Assembly (NCBI RefSeq): GCF_007655135.1
Contig: NC_045130.1
Span: forward strand, 38,622,605-38,686,604
From: Punica granatum
Taxonomy: Eukaryota; Streptophyta; Magnoliopsida; Myrtales; Lythraceae
Direction of reading: 5' to 3'
DNA length: 64,000 nucleotides
Shown here piece after piece: positions 25,263 to 37,374 of this stretch. Under the pieces are notes generated by a model. The model was not told the DNA's origin and did no database searches. It saw only the letters and a program-made list of their open reading frames with translations. The stretch's first letter is position 1. The number at the start of each line of letters is the position of its first letter. A program made the translations under genes and the position numbers.

Positions 25263-26160
25263 AGAATTCTTTCTGATCTGAACTACGATCGTTTTCTTAA
25301 GCTTTTGCAATGTAAATTTGGCTATACTGTGCATAAAAGTCATTACACTTTAACCTCAAATATTATACGTGAAAGTATCAACAACAAACCAAATACTCTC
25401 TGCAAAATCAAGCTAGCTATCGGCTAATTTATCATAAAAAAAGATGCGTTTGAGTTCCAGTGTTCATGCAGATGGCCAGGAAGCAGAAGCTCATTCTTTT
25501 CCGGTTGATTTTTTTTTTTTGGTTGAAACGGAAGCTCATTCATATTCAAGCAATTCAATGCCAGACGAAAAAAGAGTTATTTTTGGACATTATCGGCCCG
25601 TTTGGTTTTGCAGTTAAAATCATAAAAATTTTAACTTTAACTTTAAGTCGACACACTACACAATAAAAATACACATTTCCCAAGTCAAAAATTTTAACTT
25701 TAACTTTAACTTACACACACTACACAATCATTTGTCCTTTTCCACGATCAAAATCAAAATTACTTTAACTCTGGAACCAAACGCACCATATATATCCATC
25801 TTCCCCTCTAGAGTTAATTACTTCTTGAAACATATAAATAGGACATATAAATGGACGATATTCCATCTCAACCCATAGACGGAATTAAAATCCGTCTCAA
25901 TTTCGTCCATTTTTTTTCATTCTCAAACATGAAGATGGACTTTTTGAGACGGAAATTTTCATCTATGCATATCCTCCGAAACTTGTTTCCGGCAAATGTG
26001 CCTATATGGCTAACTTTGTATAAAGAATTGAATTGGGAATACCATTTTAAAACTTTCATTCACATGTCTCACGGATATACACGTTCGGGAAGACAAAGCT
26101 AATAAGGTAAAAGCCTAAAAAGAAGAAAGTAAATATTCTAGAACTAAAATATCCATGAGG
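25263..26160. other. Spacer between the DUF21 gene and its partial copy
   Basis: AT-rich DNA holding the 3' end of the DUF21 gene and one MITE (25589-25800, listed separately). There are no genes. The ORFs near 25851-26102 carry no recognisable motif. Confidence 0.5.
25589..25800 (+). mobile_element. hAT-like MITE, copy 1
   Basis: A short non-coding element bounded by GCCCGTTTGGTTTTG on the left and an inverted partner AACCAAACGCACC on the right. It is internally built of TTAACTTTAACTTTAA repeats and ACACACTACACAA. Its full length aligns to the reverse complement of 39609-39777. The termini (CCGTTTGG type) resemble hAT-derived MITEs of plants. The target duplication was not resolved. Confidence 0.7.
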
Positions 26161-26169
26161 GTCACAGTC

Positions 26170-27560
26170 ACATGGCAATTGTCCCGACGGGCAAAGAGGC
26201 TCCCGGTGACCGCACTCCAAGGAGGTCACTGAACAAACTCATGGTTTCGAACACGAACAAGGAATCCAATCCTAAGTTGATCACAGCGGCGGGTAAACAA
26301 GTTAATTGTCTAGTATCCTGAAAGATACTCCGCAACATAAATTCCAGCCCAGTAACTGGAAAAAAAAAAAATTCCGGCCTCAGATGACATGCTCTATGGA
26401 AAAAACACAATGCAGGAGCAGATCCCAATTCCCTGTCAAATGAGCCAATTGGTTTCTCTATGTATACATCACCTCTGTATTACGGGATCAACTCGCACCT
26501 ATTGAGCCACGAGCTAAAGGATGTTGAAGAGAAGAGGGGAGATACAAACCATCATCCCAAGAGGCGTCTAGGAAGCGGGACGATTTCATATGAGGATCTC
26601 GAATCATTTCCAAGCTTTCCAGCTGAAGAGGTGATCGGTATTATAACTATGGAAGATGTCATGGAAGAGCGCCAGCAGGTCAGCTTCTGCCCAACCTTTG
26701 TGGTCGTTTCCAAAGAACTCGATATAATATATTCCATGCTTTACGTCCGTTTAGTTTTTGTGATTTTCTTCCTTTGAAGAAAGAAATCCTGGATGAAACT
26801 GATCATTATGTCGATCTCTATAACAAGTGAGCCTCCAGCTCGACAGCTTTGCTTGTAGACACATCAAAGTCGGTCCAATTGTGGTCATGATCGTTTATTG
26901 TATTTGCTTCACGTCTTTCTTAGGATTCGAATCAATTTCTCGTTTTCGAAGAGATCATCACTGTCGCCAGCAAGGGCATCAATCTGTCAGTTTCAGCAGA
27001 ACGCTCCGGATCCAGCAACCCCAACTTCTACATATGCTCCGATATCGCGCCCGCAAGTCTCCCCATACATTCAGCCACCGCTACTAAGCTGGCTCCTTAC
27101 AGTCCCCCGACCAGTACTCCTATGAATGCCTCGGCTGCCTCTGCACGGCCCATTGGGAACCCGGTCATTTCACAGCTGCAGTGTAAGTAAATTTTTCTTT
27201 GATATTAATCAGCCGAATTTAATTAGCAGTACTTTTCTCCAATTCCGGAAAGTACATTGTGCGATATGATTCTAATGAGTATGCTTCACTTGACGGGTCT
27301 CGCACAAGAAGCCCGATCCGGTGCATCCATAAAGCCCTTCATCACCGGAACTTTTCTGTTAAGCGTTTGGTCTAGATATAGTTCACCTCGACCAGTAAAA
27401 GCGCGGAAATATCACTGAAATGTTCTCAATGAATCTGGCCTAGCGACCAGATATATATAATTCGTTGAAGAATGTGTTTTAAGTCCCCTTTGGAAAAATC
27501 TCCAGGAAGCTGGGAGTAGTTATCAAGTTATTGGACCTCATCAGCCTCCTTATAATCAAA
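26170..27560 (+). pseudogene. 5'-truncated duplicate of the DUF21/CBS gene
   Basis: This is a partial tandem copy of the 3' half of the gene at 21034-25262. It begins inside the CBS region (HMAIVPTGKEAPGD) and keeps the next exons ([32 protein letters not shown], then KEILDETDHYVDLYNK). The Ser/Pro tail (KRSSLSPARAS, YAPISRPQVSPYIQP) and a short last exon (SHKKPDPVHP, near 27300-27332) also survive. The whole DUF21 membrane domain and the first eight exons are missing. The tail exon carries a frameshift around 27080-27090, after which the original reading continues in another frame. It is therefore a pseudogene. The intron that matches 24231-24327 is conserved here, which confirms that gene model. 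Confidence 0.85.
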
Positions 27561-27922
27561 AAGAAAATATTTTTAGTATAAACTTATGGAGTAAAATATA
27601 TATTATATTATAAGAGCGCACGCCTTTACTTATTAATCTAGAGATTACAAGTTCGATATCAAGATGTAGAAATTGATAGACTGTCGATTTTATATTTATT
27701 GCAGGATGCAAAACTCACTGAAAGTATGTCAAGTAGATTCGTCGATTCAGAATTAGTTTCGTCAATAGACCAACGACCAAATATCTCGATATCTCACCAG
27801 TAAATATCTTCAGCTTAAAAAAGGGAAAAATAGAAAGCGCCATGACCGTTCATTTCTTGGATAAGGTCTCCATGCATAAAAACAAGTAAACCTTAACATA
27901 ACTACGAGTCGAAAAGAAACCT
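27561..27922. promoter_or_regulatory. Upstream region of the PAM68-like gene
   Basis: A 360-bp AT-rich region immediately 5' of the PAM68-like start, presumably its promoter and leader. No definite TATA box was assigned. Confidence 0.4.
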
Positions 27923-28468
27923 ATGGCCGGAGCCATGAGAACTCTGCTCTGTTCTTCGAAAATCCCCGCCCTCTCCGACCCCATCTCCTCGATATCCTCG
28001 AACAAACCCCGGTTCCTCACTCCCTCACCCATCCTCTTACGCCCACAGAAGCCGCCGGCGGGGGCGGGGAGAGTTCGAGCCAATGCCAAGGGATTCTCAG
28101 GGCCGAGCCACACGCCCACCGCGAAGGTCGGCGGCGGTGGTGGCGGAGCGGGAGATGAGGAGGAACAGATCCCGCAGGTGGTGTACGAGAGGATGATGGT
28201 GCGGATAGTGGGGTTCGTGGGGGTGCCGATGGCGGCGGGGATAGGGTTGCTGCACGTGCTCGGGGTGGTGAAGGAGCGGGGGCTGTGGGAGGTGCCGCTG
28301 TGGGTGCCGTTCCTGACGACGCTGGTGTGCTTCGGGGCGTCGGCGCTCGGGATCGCGTACGGGACGCTGTCGAGCAGCTGGGACGCGGATAGGACCGGGT
28401 CCGTTCTCGGGTTCGAGGAGGCCCAGAGGAACTGGGCCGAGATGTGGAGTGACGAAGGCGACAGCTAA
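27923..28468 (+). CDS. PAM68-like chloroplast membrane protein
   Basis: This is an intronless gene of 181 aa in the PAM68/DUF3464 family. These thylakoid or plastid membrane proteins include PAM68, a photosystem II assembly factor, and PAM68L, linked to NDH complex assembly. The first 60 residues are rich in S, P and R with few acids and look like a transit peptide. A Gly-rich linker (KVGGGGGGAGDEEEQ) leads into the family signature IPQVVYERMMVRIVGFVGVP. Two membrane segments follow (MAAGIGLLHVLGVV and PFLTTLVCFGASALGIAYG), then SSSWDADRTGSVLGFEEAQ. By position it matches At5g52780 (PAM68L). The coding region is far more GC-rich than its surroundings. The start is the Met that begins the transit peptide. 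A second Met lies five codons on. Confidence 0.9.
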   Translation: MAGAMRTLLCSSKIPALSDPISSISSNKPRFLTPSPILLRPQKPPAGAGRVRANAKGFSGPSHTPTAKVGGGGGGAGDEEEQIPQVVYERMMVRIVGFVGVPMAAGIGLLHVLGVVKERGLWEVPLWVPFLTTLVCFGASALGIAYGTLSSSWDADRTGSVLGFEEAQRNWAEMWSDEGDS

Positions 28469-28704
28469 CGGGCCTGAGTGGTCTCGCACGTGGCCCCTCC
28501 CACCGCACGTGTCTGAGGATTTATGTTTATCCCATTACTCCTTTTTTTTTCCCGAACTTTTTTCTCTGGTAAGAGTCGTGAGACCACAATGTATCGGTTA
28601 GGAGTTTTTTTTTTCCCTGCATTGTATTTGTGTAAATAGGAAGATATAATTAAATGCAATCAATATAATCCTCGGTGGCTCCTACTTGCAACAAAATCTT
28701 ATTT
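28469..28704. other. PAM68-like gene 3' region
   Basis: Downstream DNA with T-rich tracts that must include the 3' untranslated region. Nothing else is seen. Confidence 0.4.
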
Positions 28705-28995
28705 TATTTAACTTTTCTTCAATTCAACAACACAATCGTTACTTCTTTTTATCTTTTTTTTCAAATTATCTCTCATACTTGTTCTTTTCTATTATCTAAA
28801 TTAATTTTTTAATATTAAGTTCTATCAACTAATTAACATTTTTTCTTTAATTCAACAATACAGCCATTATCTTTTTATCTTCTTCTTCGAATTCTTTCAC
28901 ATACTTTTTATAATTATTTTTGTCTTCACTCCCTCAAATCAAACTAAATCAAATTAAATCAAATTTATCTTCGTTACCAAACTCTACATTAGGTT
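28705..28995 (+). mobile_element. AT-rich MITE family member A, copy 1
   Basis: Non-coding AT-rich element with repeated TTCAATTCAACAA/TTTAATTCAACAA motifs. It ends in AAATCAAACTAAATCAAATT. It aligns in inverse orientation to 30262-30560 and in the same orientation to parts of 56958-57290. Exact termini and target duplication were not determined. Confidence 0.6.
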
Positions 28996-29224
28996 CTTCA
29001 GCTTTCATTTTCCCTATGTCTACATTTATTATTATTCTTCTATTTTTTTGTATTTTCATGTGAGTTCATTATTTTTAACAAGTTTTGTTGAGTCTCCTAT
29101 AATTTGAAAACGAATGAACGACAATTGTTAGACTATCCGAACTATTCATAATGGAAAGAATCCCACCCAATCCAATAGACATAAGGTGCAACAACAAGAA
29201 AGTTCACATGCACGAACACAATAG

Positions 29225-29750
29225 CTAGAAGCAGCACAGGAACCTACAAGACCCAACTGGACAATCATCAGTTCAGACGCATCATGGAATAGCACCAAAT
29301 CATGCCTAGCGAGGATTCTACAGCACCCGAATAGCCCTCCTGAACTATCATGGTTTCAAGTATTGCAAGAGGATAAACCACTCAAGGCTGAACTCAAAGC
29401 AGCCCTCCTTGCCCTAAACATAGCTGTAGAAAAGTGGAATGAAGAAGATATGACTTCGCTGCGATACTTTGCTACTTGTAGACGTCATTTTGCACCCACA
29501 TAACTCTCCGTGAGAAATTAGAAGTATAGCATCGGACATTTCTGTAACTCTTAAACTCTTTTCGGATATGCTAGTTTCATGGATCCCTAGATTAGATAAC
29601 TCTCTGGCCCACGACCTGAGTCAATATGATTTATTGTCAAATTCCCACTCACTTTGCATTTTCGAGGATTATATATATATGTAAGTCTAGGAACCAATGT
29701 AAATGATTCCCCCTTCTAATAAAGTATTTTATTCAACGAAAAAAAAAGTA
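29225..29750 (+). mobile_element. 5'-truncated LINE, RNase H end
   Basis: This is the 3' end of a non-LTR retrotransposon of the same family as the full-length element at 33243-39548, but on the opposite strand. It encodes a broken piece of the RNase H domain (TWTIISSDASWNS, KPLKAELKAALLALNIA), matching [10 protein letters not shown] and [17 protein letters not shown] of the long copy. After frame breaks the reading resumes with the LVSWIPRLDNSLAHDL type of motif near 29570. It ends with AATAAAGTATTTTATTCAAC and an A-tract at about 29740-29748. 5' truncation with an A-tail is the usual result of target-primed reverse transcription. Confidence 0.8.
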
Positions 29751-30261
29751 TGGGAGAATTGTTCATTTAATGCGGTGAATTATTAGGGACAAGATGTATG
29801 TTGTTTTGAAATTATATGCACAAATACAATATTGAAGTTTCCTAGCCATATGTATTGAAACTTATACGAACTCGGGGAGCGAAAGAAATGTCTGCAATCT
29901 CCCAGAAAATGTGATGTCCCCAGTTCTGTGGGGTTCTTCTCCTATTTACCTTTGGAGGTTTTTTGGACTATTCCCTTTCCAACCGTTACTGTGTTAATGA
30001 TTATGGATCCTTGGGGAAAGTTTTGAGCCCATGGGCCTCGTATTGTCCGAGCCCATGTTTAGTCTTTTCGTGATCCCGTCTCAATACAGTACAATAATTA
30101 GAGCTATAACAATTATTATTAGCTCTCTGTGTAAGTTCATTTAGTATGAAGTATTACAGTTAGTATGTGTTAAGGCAAAATGTTGTTTTGTTTTCATAGG
30201 AAACAAAACATTAGTTTCGAGTTCTGCATACTTATGAATCATTTTATTTAAATTTTTAATT

Positions 30262-30560
30262 GAAGCAAGAATTGCTTAGATTGTATTTAATAATGGAGTT
30301 AAGTTTGATTTAATTTGATTTAGTTTGATGTGAGGAAATAAAGACAAAAGCAGTTGAAGAAAAAGTAATGATTGTGTTATTGAACTGAGAAAAAATATTG
30401 AATAGTTGAGAGAATTTAATAATAAAAAATTTATTGTAATAATAGATAAAAAAAATATATATGAGAAAGAATTAACATAGAAAAATAATAATTATGTTGT
30501 CAAATTAAGGGAAAAGTAAAGTTAAATTAAGCTCGATTTGATAAACAAACAAAGCATGAT
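30262..30560 (-). mobile_element. AT-rich MITE family member A, copy 2
   Basis: The reverse complement aligns with 28705-28995, including TCAAACTAAATCAAATTAAA and the flanking TTTGTCTT...CCTCA segment. The two copies face each other across 1.3 kb that holds the truncated LINE. Confidence 0.65.
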
Positions 30561-32228
30561 AACAAAAATACAAATCATATAAATCATATTAAAAATTATT
30601 AAATCAAGCTATTAATCGAACAATATTATGGGTAGCATTAAAATTTAAATTTTGCGCACTAAGCTACTTATAATCATATCAACAGTCAAGATATTAAAAA
30701 TAATTAATAAGAGGAACTTTTTGTTTCCAGTAGAATAGGAGGACTTGTAATGACCCCTCTAAGACCGGTTAAATGCCTTTTTGGAAGTCCTCGATTACCC
30801 AAATGCACAACTCAATTGGTTTACATAAAAGAGCTTCCTCCAATTTATTTAGTTTCTTCGAATTGTCAGATATATAAAATTACATTGATTATTTGATATT
30901 TTCTTTCGAGAAAAAATTCTTTCATCCAAAATAATTGAAATCGTACTTATATTTCCCAGAAAGAAGATGTCAAACTTAGAATTTACGACTGAAATAGTGA
31001 AACCAAGAAAATTTCCCGGAAAGAGTTCGCTTTTTATTGTTGTTGTAAACATTATTGTCCTAGGACAAAATTTAACTTGACCAAGTAATTTATAAAGCTT
31101 TTTCCTTGAACCGGTCATAATGAATTTCTGTTCGACCCACGAGAGACTTTCAACACTAGAAATCCGTCGGTCCAAGTAGTTTTACTTAGCTTTTTCTTTT
31201 TTTCCTTCCTTTTATATGAAGCCAACCCTCTCTCTATTATATATTAATTCAGACTACTATCACAAAATTCTCTCTCTTTTTTTCTTCTTTTTTTTTTTAT
31301 GAAGAGAGTATTTCACATAAACATTTTGAATAAATCCACAACTCGTCATCAGTCGTCTATCCGAGTCTTTCCATTAATATATACTTAACCTAAGTTCAAA
31401 TTTTCATAAGTTTTTTTTCAAATTACAATAATTTTTTATTTGTTAGATATATTTGATTAAATTATTTTTTTTATATCGTTTGCTATTATAAAATTAGTAA
31501 ATACAACAACATCGACGTTCTCATATCATCCATATCCATCCATATTCATATATAGTAAAATTGACTTCATTTTGCATTAAACATGATCATAGTTAATAAG
31601 GTTAAAATGGTCAATTTAAAATTTATAACAATGAAATATTTAATTGAATTTTATTATTTTAACTTATATTGAAAAATAATTGATTTATTATATATAATAT
31701 AAACTATTGACATGTGAAAAATTTAAATATATGAAATTGAGTGTAAAAATTATAAAATCAAATTTGTAAGAGAAATGAAAAAAAAATCTGAATAAGTTAA
31801 TTAGTTCAATTTCATTAAAGGTTATTATCCAAATATTAATGTGTAAAATTTTAAAATATTTTTTGATATTCGAATGGTTCTTAATAAGCAAATTATTTTT
31901 AAAAGATATGCATAAAAATAATTAGTTTTCATATAAGAATTTTCCAAAAAATAACAAGTCACTAATTCTACAAACCTACAGTCATATAACTAAACTTGAC
32001 TCCTATATTAATAAATGATCTCTCATTAGTAACCAAAATTTTTAAAAAATAAATTAAGATTGTTGATTTAATCATGTGAACGTCATTTATTTATTGGATG
32101 TTGACTTAATTTCTATTATAAGATTAAAACTGTTATTATTATTTATGTACTTATAATAAAAAAAAAATTAAACAAGGATGTCCTAAAATTTGCATATTTT
32201 AAAAAATGGGTAATGAAGTGTGTGTGTA

Positions 32229-32229
32229 C

Positions 32230-32268
<39 letters not shown>
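32229..32268. repeat. (AT)n microsatellite
   Basis: A perfect run of about 20 TA units in gene-free AT-rich DNA. Confidence 0.9.
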
Positions 32269-32272
<4 letters not shown>

Positions 32273-33285
32273 TCATAAGGATGCCATCTACAACAAATCT
32301 ATATAATATACTTACTATTAAATAAATATATGATATAATGCTTATTAATTGCGACTATTTATTGCAAAATATATATTAAACTAGGCAAATTTAGTCTAAT
32401 TTTATTATTTAATTATCGTATAAAATTTGAAATTAATTATTAAAAATATTTTATTGTGTTAAGAAACCAATATGTTTTCCAAAATTCAAAATACTTGTTA
32501 TAAAAATGATATGTAAATGTTTTAAGCTCTTAGATAAAAATATAATTTAAAAAAAATTATGGTCATATAAATAAAAATATTATAATGTGGCACTGTGAGT
32601 TTAAACTCATAAATAAAATAAAAATAAAATTTTCAAAATAAGAGCCTCATAAATATTTTTTTTTAAAGTGAGCGAAATGAAATTTTATTATATCATTAAA
32701 CTTAACATATGCCAATGTATATTGATAATTAACAAAAATATGATGATGCGTGTCAATTGAAATAAATATTTTCAAAATATTATTATAATAATTAACTTGT
32801 TAGGTGGTAAAAAATAATTAACTCGCTCTAATTTTTTGAAATTATAATTAATAGTTGAAATTTTTTATTATTTTTAATACAAAAATTTTGATTTCAAAAA
32901 GTAAATAATTACAACAAGAAATGGTATATGAATATTTAAAACAAACCCATGTAACGCACGTGATACAAAACTAGTATCACTTAATTTTATATACGTTTCA
33001 CAATTATTAATATGTCAAAATTCTAATGCCCGATTGCCTTCCTACAACCATACATGCCCACTTGACAGAGGAAAATAAATGGATTTAATTTTTTATTTCT
33101 TTCCTTTTTTTTTCCGTCGCATTAATCTACACACATTGAGCAACCTAATCATTTATGGGATGAAGACAAGAAGGACGGCAAATCATTTGTTAATAAATAT
33201 ATGGGTGATGCTACAACGGTTGGCATCAAAAAATAATCACCATGGTTATTTTATTCTTTTTTTTTTTGATAAGTAAGATAATTCA

Positions 33286-36200
33286 TTAAGAGGTAAAGGG
33301 GGGTACAAAGTCAACTGGTTCCATCAGGGGATACCCTTCAAAAATACAGAGAGAATGAAAATTTGACTTTGAGCCGAAGTGGCATAAGTCGTGAGCAAGG
33401 GTATTTTCTTCCCTAGGGATCCAGGAACACAACCAATTCGAGAAAAGGCTAAGACTAGAAATAATATCCGCAACTAAGGTTCTAATTTCCCACGGCGAGT
33501 TATGTGGGTGCAAGATGGCATCTACCAAAATTAAGGCGTCGCTTCTCAGCCAAATCTTGGACAATCATTTTCCAGCAGCAATTGAGAGGGCTAGGAGGGC
33601 GGCTCGAGCTTCAGCTTGGAGTGGCTTTTCTTCCGAGGAGATCTGGAACCAAGATTGAAACGGCGAGCAATTGGGTCGTTGGAAGATTCCTGAGAGGCAG
33701 GCTCTGCTACTGTTCCACGCAGCGTCCGTGCTAATGATGCTCCAATCTGGTCCAGTGGGAGCTTGATCGGCTGAAAGCTGCAGTGGATGTATCGTCCAGG
33801 AGTCTCCATTCTGATTGTCGCTGCTTCCACTCCTGCTATGCTCCATAAAAGACCTCTTGATGGTTTTGATGGTTTCGTGAAGATCAGCTGATTTACCTGC
33901 ATGCAAAGCATTATTTCGTGAGGTCCACAGATGGTAAAGAGTTAATGCTGCATATAGCGAAAACTTGGTTCTATCCTGAGCGTTTGGCATAAGGGATGAA
34001 GGGGGAAGGGAAACAAAATTTATTAGTTCCACAGCATTACTGTTAGGGAAGGAGTTGGAATGGAAATTCCAAGGTGATTCCCTCCAAGCAACACGATAAA
34101 AGATACACTCTCCGTAGAGATGATCTAGTTTATCGGAGCTGGTTTGGCAAAGAGGACAGGGGGAGTTCTCTTCGCTGAACCAGGGGAGGCATTCACTTGC
34201 TGTTCTCCACAAGTGGAGTTTGAGGCGATCGTGAATTTTGAGATTCCAGATGTTTTTCCACAGTGATCCGCTATGATTTTGGAATCTGTGCTGCTGATCT
34301 ATGAGGTAGAAGGATTTAACAGAATGCTTCCCTGATGAGTTCGGGGTCCAATGAGCCGAGTCTTCGAGGTTGCCTTGGCCGAGGTGGATCCTGAGGATAT
34401 TTCGCACAGTCTCATGCTCGAAGAGACTTGAAAGGAGAGGTGAGTTCCATCTTCTTGGTTGGTCCAACATCAAATCGCTGACCTTCAGGTTTGGATCCCC
34501 GGGTGTATCAATCCTTGGGGATGGTTTGTGGTCATTTAGGCCTGGAATCCAAGGGTCGTGCCAAACCGAGATGGATGTGCCGTTTCCGACTGAGAAGCAC
34601 GTGCTATTTTGGACGATATCTTTGCACCATTGGAGTCCTTTCCAGATTGGAGATGCGCAGGAGCGATTGGAAGAATTGAGAAAGTTACCATATTTAGCTT
34701 TGAAGGCCTTGCCCGCAAGACTGTTATTCGATGTAGTCAAGGCCCATGCAGTTTTGGAAAGCATTGCCTTGTTTGAGTCTTCAGCTCTTCGAAAACCCAG
34801 GCCACCCATAGGTTTTGGTTGGCAAATGGAATCCCAACTCTTCGGTGCATAGTAGTTGCCCACCTCCTTGCTTGTACCCCACCAAAAGCGTTTTGTAATC
34901 CTGTCGATATTGCTTAATGTGGATTTTGGCAACCGGAACAAGGACATGGTGTAGATTGGAGTACTATTGATAACTGATTTGATCAGTGTCGCTCTTCCGG
35001 CCCAAGAAAGTGCCTTTGATTTCCAAGATGCCAACTTGTTCTTGATCTTGTCGACGAGGAATTGGAATGATTCACTCTTTTTCCTTTTGATGAAGAAAGG
35101 ATTGCCCAGGTACCTTGCATCTTCTTTTAGCTTCCTCATGCCGAGGATTGATTTTGCCGATCTTTTCGTGCCGACTGAGGCGTTCTTAGAAAAGAAAAGG
35201 CCTGATTTAGCACGATTCACCTCTTGACCCGACCACGCACAGAATTTATCCAGGACACTTCTGGTGTTCCTTATGTTTGCTTCTGTTGCTTTTGCGAGGA
35301 TTAGGAGGTCGTCGGCAAACATTAGATGGGAGATCTGCGGGCCTCCCCTACTTATTTGGATTCCTTTAATCTCTCCGTTCATTTCTGCCCTGTATAGAAG
35401 CCTAGAGAGGATTTCCATTGATATCACAAAGAGGTAAGGCGAGATAGGGTCACCCTGCCTTAGACCTCTTGAAGGTGAGAAGTGGCCGTGCGGAGATCCG
35501 TTGAGTAAGATGGAGAAGGATGAGGTGGAGATGCACTGATAGATCCAAGAAATAAATGTCGGATGAAAACCCAATTGTTGTAGGACTTTGATGATGAAGT
35601 TCCATTCAAGCTTGTCGAAAGCTTTCATAAAGTCTATTTTCATTCCAATCCACCCTCTTCGAGCTTTTGTTTTCCGCATCGTGTGGAGAATCTCCTGGGC
35701 TAAAAGGCCATTCTCATTGATCCATCTTCCTTCGATGAAGGCGGTTTGGTTGGGGGAGATGATCTTGTGGAGGAGCGGCTTGAGCCGGTTTGCAATGATT
35801 TTTGAAATAACTTTGTAGCACACATTGCAAAGGCTGATGGGTCTAAAATCCTTGAAGGTAGCTGCTCCTTGACTCTTTGGGATAAGACAGATGAAGGTGT
35901 TGTTCCACTCTTTGAGAATGTGATTTGTATGGAAGAAGCTCTTAACTGCAGATATCAAGAGTGGCTTAACAGTCTCTCCATAGTGCTTGTAGAATAGAGA
36001 TGGGAGTCCGTCCGGCCCCGGGGCTTTTAGATTCGGAATTGAATTTAGGGCCGCGAGAATTTCCTGGTCCTCTAGGGTACGGGTTAAGCTCTCGTTTTCA
36101 GATTGCGTGATGACTTGGTTGACAAGCTCCTCTAAATCATCCGGGATGTCAGGATGGGAGGTGTTGAACAACTCTTGGAAGTTCCTGAGGAAGTAATTTC

Positions 36201-37374
36201 CAATTCCTTGATGATCTTGAGTCCACTCTCCATTGTTGTCTTTAATGGCAGCTATATGATTCGAACTTCGACGGATGACTGTTGAAAGGTGGAAGAATTT
36301 CGAGTTTCTGTCTCCTTCCTTAAGCCATAGTTCCCTTGATTTTTGGCGCCATATAAGATCTTTCCTGGTGAGGTTTTCTTCTAACTCTAGTAAGAGTTTT
36401 TCTTCTAGCTCCTTTGTCTCCACCGTTGGGGACTTTCTTTGAATTTCATCAATTTTCCCCATGATCCCTGCAAGGTTAGTATCGCAAAAGCCAAACATCT
36501 CTCTATTCCATTTCCTAAGATCTCTTTTCACCAATTTGATTTTTGAGGAGAGTTGGAAAGCCTTTGATCCCTTCACAAAAGTGTTCCAAGCATTTTTAAT
36601 AATGTTCTTGCTTGAGGTGTCCCGTGTCCAGGCTTCTTCAAAACGAAAGGGTTTAGGTTTTTGCGAGGAGTCCATCCACAATTTTAAAAGAATAGGGTTA
36701 TGGTCAGAGCGAATTTGTGGGAGATGGAAAACTCCTGCTTTTGGAAAAGTGGTTCTCCATTCATTGTTCGCAATGGCTCTATCTAGTCTCTGTTTAATGG
36801 AGGCTAAACCCAGTCTTTTATTCCGCCAAGTGAATGGATTACCAGAAAACCCAAGATCAACACAGCCCGACTAATTAAGGAAGTTGTCTAGGAAAGATCT
36901 AGAAGAAGAAGTGAAATTACGCCCTCCTATCTTATCAGTTGAAGCACAAATTTCATTAAAGTCTCCTATGATAAGCCATGGGCAATCTATAGATTTTGCA
37001 AGATCAGTTAGCTCGGCCCAGAAAGCGGATTTGCCGTTCAAATAAGGAGGCCCGTAAATAGCAGTCAGGATCCAAGGGGCAAGTAAGACATGATGATCAA
37101 TGCTGTCATGTATAAAATACGGTGAGGATTTGAGAATGTGTACCTTAAGCTCAGTATTCCAAAGTAAGCATAGGCCCCCTGCTGCGTTTGAGGATTCAAC
37201 CGAGAAAAAGCCGTCGAGATTGCAACGCCTTGCTATCTTGCTGCATTGAATGGAGTTTGCTTTGGTTTCTGAAAGAAAGATCATGCTAGGGTGGTGCTTC
37301 CGAATGAGGAGACGAAGGGCTCGGACTGTCGGTTCTCCTCTTATTCCCCGACAGTTCCAGGCTAGGAGGCTCAT
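33286..37374 (-). pseudogene. LINE ORF2 (endonuclease, reverse transcriptase, RNase H) with two stops
   Basis: A single frame codes, in order, an AP-like endonuclease (LLAWNCRGIRG, LSETKAN, IGDFNEI, and SDHNPI after the first stop) and a reverse transcriptase ([31 protein letters not shown], catalytic MFADDLL). A zf-RVT segment ([18 protein letters not shown]) and a C-terminal RNase H ([12 protein letters not shown], then IWLRSDALILVDAI and LAHDLCHFG) follow. The frame is broken by TAG at 36871-36873, between the endonuclease catalytic halves, and by TGA at 33565-33567 inside RNase H. The pieces at 36871-37374, 33565-36870 and 33286-33564 all share the same phase, so the changes are substitutions, not indels. 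Confidence 0.93.

Larger units (their letters stand above)
29751..33242. other. AT-rich gene-free region
   Basis: About 3.5 kb of very AT-rich DNA with one MITE (30262-30560) and an (AT)n tract (about 32229-32268). A short GC-richer patch at 29900-30060 is not coding. No gene is visible. Confidence 0.5.

Noticed and set aside
28017..28508. Long minus-strand ORFs (163 and 130 aa) opposite the PAM68-like gene
   Set aside because: They are shadows of the GC-rich coding strand. Their composition is R/P/S low complexity and no family motif appears.
36871..36873. Programmed readthrough of the TAG in LINE ORF2
   Set aside because: A second, unrelated stop (33565-33567) also interrupts the frame, so simple decay is the better explanation.
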